A stretch of DNA of 20,153 nucleotides, taken from positions 1 to 20,153 of the forward strand of contig NZ_JBJXCT010000016.1 in the NCBI RefSeq assembly GCF_046159715.1, given 5' to 3'. This DNA is from Pampinifervens sp037481935 (GTDB taxonomy: Bacteria > Aquificota > Aquificia > Aquificales > Aquificaceae). The notes below the pieces were generated by a model. That model was not told the DNA's origin. It did no database searches and saw only the letters and a program-made list of their open reading frames with translations. The first letter of the stretch is position 1, and each line of letters opens with the position of its first letter. Below are positions 1 to 6,370 of this stretch, piece by piece. The position numbers were made by a program, and so were the translations under genes.

Positions 1-2
1 TC

Positions 3-36
3 CTCCCTATGGGTTTTCCATGGGGAGCTTTTTTTT
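3..36 (+). terminator. Intrinsic terminator of an upstream plus-strand gene
   Basis: Bases 3-12 pair with 18-27 to give a 10-bp stem (one G-T wobble) around a five-base GTTTT loop. A C and then eight T follow directly (28-36). This is a textbook intrinsic terminator for a gene ending before the window. It separates that gene from murI, which therefore needs its own promoter. Confidence 0.88.
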
Positions 37-48
37 ACCATAATTTCT

Positions 49-73
49 TATAACTTGCAACTCGGGTTATAAT
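49..73 (+). promoter_or_regulatory. murI promoter with dyad element
   Basis: A perfect TATAAT (68-73) lies 22 bases before the murI ATG. It forms the right end of an inverted repeat, TATAAC (49-54), 11 bases, GTTATA (66-71). No good -35 hexamer is present at the usual distance (45-50 reads TTCTTA). The same 25-bp element, identical at 23 positions, sits before trpF at 20080-20104 on the other strand, which makes a real promoter or operator more likely than chance. The AGGAG at 79-83 would be the ribosome binding site. Confidence 0.65.
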
Positions 74-95
74 ACACCAGGAGAATGAAAGAAGG

Positions 96-866
96 ATGAA
101 AATTGGCGTCTTTGATTCGGGAGTTGGCGGGCTTACAGTCCTGAAAGCTCTGAGAGATATATACCCCGAGGTGGATTTTGTGTATCTCGGAGACACAGCA
201 AGAGTGCCCTATGGCAACAAATCCTCTCAGACTGTGATAAGATACAGCCTTGAGGGTGCTGAGTTTCTCCTTTCTGAGGGTATAGACCTGCTTGTGGTTG
301 CCTGCAACACTGCAAGCTCCTATGCCCTTGATGTTTTGAGAGAAACTCTTCCAATTCCTGTGTTTGGGGTTATAGAGCCAGGGGTAAGGAGAGCCCTCAG
401 CTCCACGAGAAACAGAAGGGTAGGGGTAATAGGGACAAGGGCAACCGTATCCAGTGGTGCATACAGAAGGCTTCTGGAGGCTGGTGGTGTGGAAGTATTT
501 CAGAAGGCGTGCCCTCTCTTTGTTCCTCTCGTGGAGGAAGGTGTGCTTGAGGGCGAGATAGCAAAAAGGGTGGTAGCCCACTATCTGGAGGAACTCAGAG
601 ACAAGGGGGTTGATACGCTCATACTTGGTTGCACCCATTATCCACTACTCAAACCGCTTATAGAGGAATTTATGGGTGGGTCTGTGAGGGTTGTGGACTC
701 TGCTGAGAGCACCGCCCTTGAGGTTATGCCTTATGTAAACAGGACCGGTTCCTCAAATCTAAGTCTCTACTTCACCGACCATTCTCCAAGCCTTGACTTC
801 CTTGTAGAGCTCATCCTGGGCGAACCTGTAAACTACCAGCTCCTTACCCTCCCTTGCAAGGTTTAA
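96..866 (+). CDS. murI: Glutamate racemase MurI
   Basis: This cytoplasmic, cofactor-independent enzyme interconverts L- and D-glutamate to supply D-Glu for peptidoglycan. The 256-aa protein opens with the family signature FDSGVGGLTV. It carries both catalytic cysteines in their usual contexts, VACNTASS in the N-terminal half and LGCTHYPLL in the C-terminal half. Length is normal for the family. The ATG at 96 directly precedes the conserved N-terminus; AGGAG at 79-83 is its likely ribosome binding site, with a rather long 12-base spacer. The gene has its own promoter and is monocistronic as far as can be seen. Its last 108 bases are antisense to the end of the convergent DUF4416 gene, and no terminator lies between the two. 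Confidence 0.96.
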   Translation: MKIGVFDSGVGGLTVLKALRDIYPEVDFVYLGDTARVPYGNKSSQTVIRYSLEGAEFLLSEGIDLLVVACNTASSYALDVLRETLPIPVFGVIEPGVRRALSSTRNRRVGVIGTRATVSSGAYRRLLEAGGVEVFQKACPLFVPLVEEGVLEGEIAKRVVAHYLEELRDKGVDTLILGCTHYPLLKPLIEEFMGGSVRVVDSAESTALEVMPYVNRTGSSNLSLYFTDHSPSLDFLVELILGEPVNYQLLTLPCKV

Positions 867-1361
867 CTGCCTGAGAAAGTCTTCCCGCACGCCTTCAAAA
901 AATTCTCTCACCCCCTTATCCCTATAATCTCCGTATGTCCAGTAAAGTGGTCTGAAGTTCCCGTAAAGGTAAAGGTATTCTATCTCTGCATACACACTGC
1001 CTCCAAGATAAAGTCTGCCTCCCCTCCTCTTTGAGGATGCAAGCACAAGGTGGCTCTCATCCACATAGCCCGGGTCTATGTTCAGACCTCTCCTTCCATG
1101 GCAGGAATACTCCTCTTCCCTTCTCATAGCCCATAGCTTAAAATCCCTCAGCTCCTCCTTCTTCATTAGCCCAGAAAGGCTGAAAAACCTTTTCAAAAGC
1201 CCATCACCCATCTCCCTGCCATAATACCTCTGCAGACCCTCAAAGTAAAAGTCCTGAGATACTCTCTCCACATCAAGTCCTGAGAGAAAATCCTCCATCA
1301 GGCTCCTTTCTCTGTAAAGGACTGCAAGGATGGGTTTTGCAAGCTCTACTGCCCCTTTCAT
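759..1361 (-). CDS. DUF4416 family protein
   Basis: This 200-aa protein is recognised as DUF4416 by its pattern. An N-terminal segment (PILAVLYRE) is followed by a tyrosine-rich segment with RYYGREMG (45-52). Then come a central NIDPGYV...HLVLASSK block (94-111), LYLGGSVYAEI (118-127), and WTYGDYRDKGVREFF (141-155). The function of the family is unknown to me. Residues 166-200 lie antisense to murI and run past the usual end of the domain, so they look like a tail gained by loss of a stop codon. The ATG overlaps the helicase stop in ATGA (1358-1361), implying translational coupling as the last gene of rbfA-helicase-DUF4416. Confidence 0.8.
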   Translation of the reverse strand: MKGAVELAKPILAVLYRERSLMEDFLSGLDVERVSQDFYFEGLQRYYGREMGDGLLKRFFSLSGLMKKEELRDFKLWAMRREEEYSCHGRRGLNIDPGYVDESHLVLASSKRRGGRLYLGGSVYAEIEYLYLYGNFRPLYWTYGDYRDKGVREFFEGVREDFLRQLNLAREGKELVVYRFAQDELYKEVKAWRMVGEVET

Positions 1362-3613
1362 GAGGACCTTACTCTGCGGAGCTCATTTACTACCAGTTCA
1401 ACTAAATCTCTTTTCGTCCTTTTCAGGGCAGAGGTCCCTTCAGTAAAGAGTCCGTAGGCAAGCAGTATCCTGTCATCCACCATATAACCACTGCGGTTGT
1501 TCCTGAATATTCTCCTTATTCTTTCCAGCTCTTCCTTTGCCCTTTCCATATTCATTCTTCTGTATTGCATCAGCTTTTCAAGAAGGGGCTCCCAGAGCTT
1601 TTCAGATTCCATGGTTTCAAGAAGGCTTTCCACAGGGCTGCAGATTTCTGGGGGTGCTATTCTCAAATCTTTAAGGACTTCCTTTATGAGGTTTGCCCTT
1701 ATATGACCTATCCCCTTTATGCCTGCAAGGCCTGAATACTCTGTGCTTATACCATACTTCAGCGAATGGGTTATCTGCAGTAGCTCAGGGGTTGAAAACC
1801 TGTAAAAGCCCTGCCTGTTTATCTCAAGGAGCGCTCTCAGAAGATGAAGGGCGTCGGTGCCAAGATATGAAAACTCCCCGGGAGGATTTTTGATGTTTGG
1901 ATACTTTGCGGTTAGCCCCTCTGTATAGAAAAGGAGCTGGTCTGTGTTGTCTTTTAAACATTCCTCACCGCAGGGAATCAGCATTGCCCTCACTATCTGA
2001 AAATCCTCTCTAAAGCCTTCCATACCCTTCAGGAAGTTCAGCAGCCCGTCAAACTTTTTCATGTGCAGGAGTGGTCTTATGGTGCTTACAGGGTCAAGGT
2101 TCAGGCCTTTCCTTCTGAGAAATTCTTCAAAGCTCAGGGGTGGTATACCAGTCCTTATGCAAAAGAGCCCCTTCTGGCTGGGGCTGTAGCCCTCAAGATA
2201 GCCGTGAGACCTCAGAAACCTCTCAATCCTGCTGAGCCTTTCCCTACCAACCCTTTTGAAGGAATAGGTGTTCTTGAGGTAGTTTTCAAATTCCTCACCC
2301 TCATACATGTGGGCGAGCAAGAGAAAAAAACTCAGGGCTTCATCCCCGGAGCCTTCCATGGTTGCGGTGGTCAGTGGTCTTTCAAGGGCTCTATCCAGTT
2401 CCTTTTCAAGCTCTTTTCCCTTAGCCCCATAGACCAGGAGGTTTGAGTATCCTTCTTTCTTTATGCCCAGCCTTCCGGCCCTTCCTTCCATCTGAAGTAT
2501 GTCAAGGCTGTCTGGTATGCTTCTGAGCCTTCCTTCCTTTCTGAAAAACCTTGTAAGAATAATCACCCTGTCAGCGGGAAGGTTTACACCATAGGCCATT
2601 GTCTGTGTGGCTATTAGGGTCTGGAGCCTTCCTTTCCTGAAGGCCTTTTCTATCTCCTCCCTCTCCTCCTTTGGGACATCCGCATTGTGAAAGGCTATTT
2701 CTGGCTCTCTCTCCTCTTCAACTTCAAAGGGCACCGTCTGGTTCAATATGCCTATTTTTTCCTCCTTTGCCAGCTCAAGAAGTTTCCAGCCAAGACTCTT
2801 TTTCGGAACAAAGAGTATGACCTGTTCTCCTCCCTGCCTGAGGGAGTAAAGAGCTGATAGGAGCCTTCCCGCAACAAGGGACTCCCCCTCCAGCTCTCTT
2901 CTTACTGGTCTGAACTCGGTGAGGCTTCTTATTTCCCTGTAAAGTGGCACTGGTCTCCAGGCACTTTTTATGACAAGCTCTGCTCCCATCCACTGGGCCA
3001 GTTCTTCCAGACCGGGCAGCGTGGCCGACAGACAAAGGAGGGGCAGGTCTCTTCTTCTGCAGGCGGTTATTATTTCCTCCAGCATCCACCTCTTGACAAT
3101 CTGATGCACTTCATCCACCACCACCGCACCCACATCCTCAAGCCATCTTGCGGAGTTTCTCAGGGCATAGGCAAGGTGTTCATAGGTGCTCACCACAACC
3201 CTGGCCTTTACCTCCTTAAAGCTCTCAAGCACGCTATCCCCAGTTCTGAGCTCCACACTCCTCCCGTAATAGGCTCTCAGTTCCACTGCCTTTTCCTTTA
3301 CCAGCGCCTTTGTGGGTGCAGTATACAGGAGCCTCCCCTCAAAGTTTTTCATAAAAAGGTAGGCTATGAGGCTCTTGCCGGAGGATGTGGGAGAAGATAT
3401 GAGGGCATTCCCGCCTCTGTAAAGTTTATAGAAAAGCGTCTGAAGGGGGTTAAGGAGGGGGTAGGGTATTCTGGGGTCCACCTCAGAAGCGCTCAAAAGC
3501 TCTTCTGACTTTACCTGAGGGTCCTTGTCTGTGAAGTAAAGAAGCTTTCCCTCTGGCGGGGAAATTTGATAAAAACTCTCCTTTAGAAGGAAGGCTGTTA
3601 GAGCTTCTGCCAT
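1358..3613 (-). CDS. Ski2/Hel308-like superfamily 2 ATP-dependent helicase
   Basis: This 751-aa protein has a complete set of SF2 motifs: SSPTSSGKS (Walker A, about residue 74-82), TAPTKALVKEKA (motif Ia), VVDEVHQ (DEVH-type Walker B), LSATLPG (motif III) and QMEGRAGRLG (motif VI). A helical C-terminal region contains GIKGIGHIRA, like a helix-hairpin-helix. The DEVH box and overall order match the Ski2/Hel308 group, whose members unwind branched DNA or structured RNA. Which substrate applies here cannot be read from sequence. The start overlaps rbfA by 16 bases, and the stop overlaps the DUF4416 start by 4. Sharing an operon with rbfA hints at an RNA or ribosome role, but operons in this lineage are often mixed. 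No motif is damaged. Confidence 0.88.
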   Translation of the reverse strand: MAEALTAFLLKESFYQISPPEGKLLYFTDKDPQVKSEELLSASEVDPRIPYPLLNPLQTLFYKLYRGGNALISSPTSSGKSLIAYLFMKNFEGRLLYTAPTKALVKEKAVELRAYYGRSVELRTGDSVLESFKEVKARVVVSTYEHLAYALRNSARWLEDVGAVVVDEVHQIVKRWMLEEIITACRRRDLPLLCLSATLPGLEELAQWMGAELVIKSAWRPVPLYREIRSLTEFRPVRRELEGESLVAGRLLSALYSLRQGGEQVILFVPKKSLGWKLLELAKEEKIGILNQTVPFEVEEEREPEIAFHNADVPKEEREEIEKAFRKGRLQTLIATQTMAYGVNLPADRVIILTRFFRKEGRLRSIPDSLDILQMEGRAGRLGIKKEGYSNLLVYGAKGKELEKELDRALERPLTTATMEGSGDEALSFFLLLAHMYEGEEFENYLKNTYSFKRVGRERLSRIERFLRSHGYLEGYSPSQKGLFCIRTGIPPLSFEEFLRRKGLNLDPVSTIRPLLHMKKFDGLLNFLKGMEGFREDFQIVRAMLIPCGEECLKDNTDQLLFYTEGLTAKYPNIKNPPGEFSYLGTDALHLLRALLEINRQGFYRFSTPELLQITHSLKYGISTEYSGLAGIKGIGHIRANLIKEVLKDLRIAPPEICSPVESLLETMESEKLWEPLLEKLMQYRRMNMERAKEELERIRRIFRNNRSGYMVDDRILLAYGLFTEGTSALKRTKRDLVELVVNELRRVRSS

Positions 3614-3918
3614 ATCTTTTCCATTCTTTTTAATTCCCTATCAAAGATAAAGTCAAGCTCTGGAAGCCTTTTTATCTTCAAACCCTTTGCCAGCCGAGCC
3701 CTTATAAAGGGGCTGGCGTGCCTGAGGGCATCCTCCGCCTCCCTTTCCCTGCCCTCCTGGAGGGTTGTGAAGTATACCTTTGCCCTTTTCATGTCCTGCG
3801 ATAGCTCCACATGGGTGATAACCACATGTGCAAGCCTTGGGTCCTTAATTTCTCTGAGTATAAGGCCCGCTATCTCCTCCATGAGAAGTTTTTCTAACCT
3901 TGCCCTTTTTACACTCAT
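3598..3918 (-). CDS. rbfA: Ribosome-binding factor A (RbfA)
   Basis: RbfA is a small KH-fold protein that binds the free 30S subunit and helps process the 16S rRNA 5' end. The reading frame opens at 3936, but the family N-terminus (SVKRARLEKLLMEEIAGLI) begins at the ATG at 3918, giving 106 aa. A -10-like TATTAT (3930-3925) ends six bases before that ATG, so translation from 3936 is unlikely. The blocks REIKDPRLAHVVITHVELSQDMKRAKVYF and RLPELDFIFD are typical. It is the first gene of rbfA-helicase-DUF4416 and diverges from rpsF. No Shine-Dalgarno sequence precedes the ATG, so the mRNA may be leaderless. Confidence 0.92.
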   Translation of the reverse strand: MSVKRARLEKLLMEEIAGLILREIKDPRLAHVVITHVELSQDMKRAKVYFTTLQEGREREAEDALRHASPFIRARLAKGLKIKRLPELDFIFDRELKRMEKIWQKL

Positions 3919-3953
3919 TATGATATAATAAACCATTACCTCGTTCCTGTCCT
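3900..3953. promoter_or_regulatory. Divergent rbfA/rpsF promoter with overlapping -10 boxes
   Basis: Plus strand: TTGCCC (3900-3905), 18 bases, TATAAT (3924-3929), predicting a start near 3936 for the rpsF operon. Minus strand: AGGACA (3953-3948), 17 bases, TATTAT (3930-3925), predicting a start at or next to the rbfA ATG (3918). The two -10 hexamers share five base pairs, so one symmetrical AT core may serve both directions. The plus-strand -35 lies inside rbfA. Confidence 0.6.
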
Positions 3954-3965
3954 TGAGGCAGGGAC
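3943..3965 (+). promoter_or_regulatory. Hairpin in the rpsF leader
   Basis: GTTCCTG (3943-3949) pairs with CAGGGAC (3959-3965), closed by a CC/GG inner pair with one bulged T and a TTGA loop. It lies between the predicted transcript start and the rpsF ribosome binding site. Ribosomal protein operons are often autoregulated at this position. The CCG trinucleotide expected of the known S6:S18-binding leader motif is absent, so assignment to that motif is not supported. Confidence 0.35.
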
Positions 3966-3988
3966 CATTAAAAGTCCAGGAGGTAAAG

Positions 3989-4327
3989 ATGGCAAAGAGG
4001 TATTATCAGACAGTCAGGCATTACGAGAGCGTTGTGGTCTTCAGACCCACTCTCACCGAGGATGAGGTTCAGAAAAAGCTTCAGGAAATGAAGGACTTTA
4101 TCCAGAAAAAAGGTGGAGAGCTTCTGAGCATCACAGACTGGGGGGCAAAACAGCTCGCCTATCCCATAAAGAACTTCAACCATGGCAGGTACTTCATGCT
4201 CACCATAAGGTCACAGCGACCCGAGCTTCCCAACGAGCTTGATTTTTACTGCAAGATAAGTGAGGACATAATACGCTGGCTCAACATACAGGTAAAGGGT
4301 CAGGAAGGAGAGAAGGTTGCTCAATAA
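3989..4327 (+). CDS. rpsF: 30S ribosomal protein S6
   Basis: S6 is the small-subunit protein that pairs with S18 on the 30S platform. The protein from the ATG at 3989 is 112 aa and contains HYESVVVFRPTLTEDEV near the N-terminus and the central KGGELLSITDWGAKQLAYPI...GRYFML block. An open frame extends back to a TTG at 3953, but AGGAGG five bases before 3989 fixes the start. The short MAKRYYQTV extension before HYE is a lineage-type N-terminus. It is the first gene of rpsF-ssb-rpsR-rplI, the order found in many bacteria, and overlaps ssb by 11 bases. Confidence 0.95.
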   Translation: MAKRYYQTVRHYESVVVFRPTLTEDEVQKKLQEMKDFIQKKGGELLSITDWGAKQLAYPIKNFNHGRYFMLTIRSQRPELPNELDFYCKISEDIIRWLNIQVKGQEGEKVAQ

Positions 4328-4742
4328 GGTCATTATCATAGGCAGGCTGGTAAAAGACCCGCTTGAAAGGTATATGCCCTCGGGCACAAGGATGGTTGAG
4401 TTTACTATAGCATACAACAGAAGGTATATGGTGGGTGAGGTATGGAAGGAGGAAAGCCACTTTTTTGAAGTCAAGGCCTATGGCAAACTTGCTGAGAGCC
4501 TGGTGAATCGCATATCAAAGGGCTACACGGTGGTTATAGAAGGCAGGCTCACTCAGGACAGATGGATGGACAAGGAAGGCAAAGGGCAGAGCAAGATAAG
4601 AATTGTTGCTGAAAGCGTGAGAGTTATTAACAAACCCAGGATAGAAGAACCTGTAGAGGAGTTTTCTCTGAGAGAGGAGGAGATGTCAGAGGAGCCAATT
4701 GAAACGCCCTTCAGTTCTGAGGATGACGAAATACCTTTTTAA
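4317..4742 (+). CDS. ssb: Single-stranded DNA-binding protein
   Basis: SSB coats single-stranded DNA during replication and repair. The 141-aa protein has an N-terminal OB fold (LNKVIIIGRLVKDPLERYMPSG, then FFEVKAYGKLAE and YTVVIEGRLTQDRW, to about residue 105). An acidic linker follows, ending in DDEIPF, the partner-binding tip equivalent to the classical DDDIPF. The start is TTG at 4317, chosen because it directly precedes the conserved N-terminus and AAGGAG lies about six bases upstream. The first 11 bases overlap rpsF, so the two are probably translationally coupled. A TTG start plus overlap may keep SSB output below that of the ribosomal proteins. Confidence 0.95.
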   Translation: MLNKVIIIGRLVKDPLERYMPSGTRMVEFTIAYNRRYMVGEVWKEESHFFEVKAYGKLAESLVNRISKGYTVVIEGRLTQDRWMDKEGKGQSKIRIVAESVRVINKPRIEEPVEEFSLREEEMSEEPIETPFSSEDDEIPF

Positions 4743-4754
4743 GGAGGTTTTAGG

Positions 4755-4976
4755 ATGGATATGATTAAGAGGTCTGCAAAGAAAAGTTGCCCCTTCTGCG
4801 ATGCAAAAAAGGACCCCAGCTACAAGAACTATGAAGAGCTAAAAAGGTTTATCACAGAAAGGGGCAAGATAATGGGCAGGAGGCAGACTGGCGTCTGTGC
4901 AAAGCATCAGAGGCTTCTTGCAAGAGAGATAAAGAGGGCAAGACAGCTTGCCCTTCTGCCATATCTTGTAGCATAA
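4755..4976 (+). CDS. rpsR: 30S ribosomal protein S18
   Basis: S18 forms a heterodimer with S6 on the 30S platform. The protein is 73 aa. The conserved core YKNYEELKRFITERGKIMGRRQTGVCAKHQRLLAREIKRARQLALLPY matches the family throughout. A CPFC pair near the N-terminus plus a later Cys and His resemble the zinc-binding version of S18. AAGGAGG (4741-4747) lies just upstream of the ATG at 4755. It sits 12 bases after ssb and 11 before rplI, in the usual ribosomal operon. Confidence 0.96.
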   Translation: MDMIKRSAKKSCPFCDAKKDPSYKNYEELKRFITERGKIMGRRQTGVCAKHQRLLAREIKRARQLALLPYLVA

Positions 4977-4987
4977 GGAGGTAAGAC

Positions 4988-5434
4988 ATGAAGGTGGTGC
5001 TCATAAAGGACCTTGAAGGTTATGGAGTCTTTGGGGATGTGATAAGCGTGAAGGATGGCTTTGCCAGAAACTATCTCATACCCAGAGGAATTGCCCTTCC
5101 TGCCACAGAGGGGAATCTGAGTCATGTTCGAAACATCCTCTCTCAGAGGGCAAGAAAGCTACAGAAGGAGAAGGAAAGAGCTCAGGCTCTTTCAAAGAAG
5201 CTGGAAGGACTTATGCTGGAAATATTCAGACAGGTGGGTGAGAAGGGAAAGCTCTTTGGTTCTGTGACACCCCAGGACATTGCACAGGCCCTTCAGGAGA
5301 AGGGGTTTGAAATAGACAGGAAAAAGGTCATGCTAAAAAACCCCATAAAGGATGTGGGTGTATACACGGTCACACTCAAGCTTCATCCCGAGGTAAGCGT
5401 AGATATAAAGGTGGATGTAAAACCGGCTGAATAG
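4988..5434 (+). CDS. rplI: 50S ribosomal protein L9
   Basis: L9 is the elongated large-subunit protein near the L1 stalk that limits frameshifting. The 148-aa length is normal. The N-terminal domain signature VVLIKDLEGYGVFGDVISVKDGFARNYLIPRGIA is present. It is followed by the long charged connecting helix (about 53-80) and the C-terminal domain (GKLFGSVTPQDIAQAL...). AAGGAGG lies a few bases before the ATG. It is the last ribosomal gene of the operon; ccsB follows after 18 bases, apparently on the same transcript. Confidence 0.96.
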   Translation: MKVVLIKDLEGYGVFGDVISVKDGFARNYLIPRGIALPATEGNLSHVRNILSQRARKLQKEKERAQALSKKLEGLMLEIFRQVGEKGKLFGSVTPQDIAQALQEKGFEIDRKKVMLKNPIKDVGVYTVTLKLHPEVSVDIKVDVKPAE

Positions 5435-5452
5435 GTTATATTTATAGGAGTT

Positions 5453-6370
5453 ATGAGAGAAATAACCTTTGAAAGAGAGAAGACGAGGTCCTACGGTTTT
5501 CTGCTCTGGCTTTCCATACTCCTGCTCGGTGGGCTTCTTGGAACCCTCAGGCTTGACAATACCTTCTGGTATAAATCTGCCACGCTGGCATATGCCCTGT
5601 CCTCTGTGGTATATTTGAGCACCCTCTTTCTCAGAGACAGGCTGGTGCAGAACATGGCAACTTTAAGCCTTTCTCTTGGCCTTGCCCTGAACCTTGCCGG
5701 CATGGTAAGAAGAACCATTCAGACCTATGAGCTTGGCGTTCCCCATCCACCCTGGAGCAACCTCTTTGAAGCCCTCACCTTCTGGAGCTTTGTAGTGGGC
5801 TTTATATATCTCCTTCTGGAGAGAAAATACGGTATAAGACTTCTCGGTGCTGTGGTGGTGCCCGTTGTCTTTGGCCTTTCTGCTTTTGCCATCTTCTATG
5901 CCTCCAAGGAGATAGTGCCCCTCATGCCAGCACTGAGGAGCTACTGGCTCTATCTGCATGTGGTCACCGCCTTTACGGGTTATGCGGGCTTTACTGTTGG
6001 TTTTGGTGGTGCAGTTCTTTACCTTCTCAAGGACAGGTTCCCAAACCTGCCTCTGCCCTCAAGGGAGCTTCTTGATGAGATAACTTACAAGTCCATAGTG
6101 GTAGTTTTCCCCATATGGACCGCCTCCATAATACTGGGGGCTGCCTGGGCGAATGAAGCCTGGGGGGGATACTGGAGCTGGGACCCAAAGGAAGTGTGGT
6201 CCTTGATAGTCTGGCTTTTCTTTGGAGCCTACCTTCATGCTAGGCAGATGCTTGGCTGGAAAGGGAAAAGAACTGCATGGATGGTGGTGTTTGGTTTTAT
6301 AACGGTTCTCATATGCTTTTTTGCTGTAAACCTCTTCTTCCCCGGACTACACAGCTATGCCACTGACTAG
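5453..6370 (+). CDS. ccsB: Cytochrome c biogenesis protein CcsB (ResC-like, heme handling)
   Basis: This 305-aa membrane protein belongs to system II cytochrome c maturation, which moves heme across the membrane and attaches it to apocytochromes together with a ResB-type partner. It has about eight hydrophobic segments. The tryptophan-rich WWD motif is at 233-250 (ANEAWGGYWSWDPKEVWS). Candidate heme-ligand histidines are at 169 (YLHVV), 262 (YLHAR) and 300 (LHS), and WSNLFEALTFW (101-111) is also typical. GGAG lies just upstream of the ATG. No ResB partner is in the window. The gene follows rplI by 18 bases. Its TAG shares a CTAG palindrome with the stop of the convergent EAL-HDOD gene, leaving no room for a terminator. 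Confidence 0.9.
   Translation: MREITFEREKTRSYGFLLWLSILLLGGLLGTLRLDNTFWYKSATLAYALSSVVYLSTLFLRDRLVQNMATLSLSLGLALNLAGMVRRTIQTYELGVPHPPWSNLFEALTFWSFVVGFIYLLLERKYGIRLLGAVVVPVVFGLSAFAIFYASKEIVPLMPALRSYWLYLHVVTAFTGYAGFTVGFGGAVLYLLKDRFPNLPLPSRELLDEITYKSIVVVFPIWTASIILGAAWANEAWGGYWSWDPKEVWSLIVWLFFGAYLHARQMLGWKGKRTAWMVVFGFITVLICFFAVNLFFPGLHSYATD

Noticed and set aside
41..50. TAATTTCTTA shared by the murI upstream region and the window's right edge (minus strand)
   Set aside because: A single AT-rich 10-mer at different distances from the dyad elements; too weak to separate from chance.
2063..2446. 127-aa plus-strand frame inside the helicase gene
   Set aside because: It is antisense to conserved helicase coding sequence and has no family resemblance; likewise other frames opposite or within well-supported genes.
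3953..3988. TTG start for S6 twelve codons upstream
   Set aside because: A strong AGGAGG sits five bases before the ATG at 3989, and the extra residues fall in the leader hairpin.
3936..3988. Known S6:S18 leader motif
   Set aside because: The required CCG trinucleotide is absent; only a generic hairpin can be claimed.
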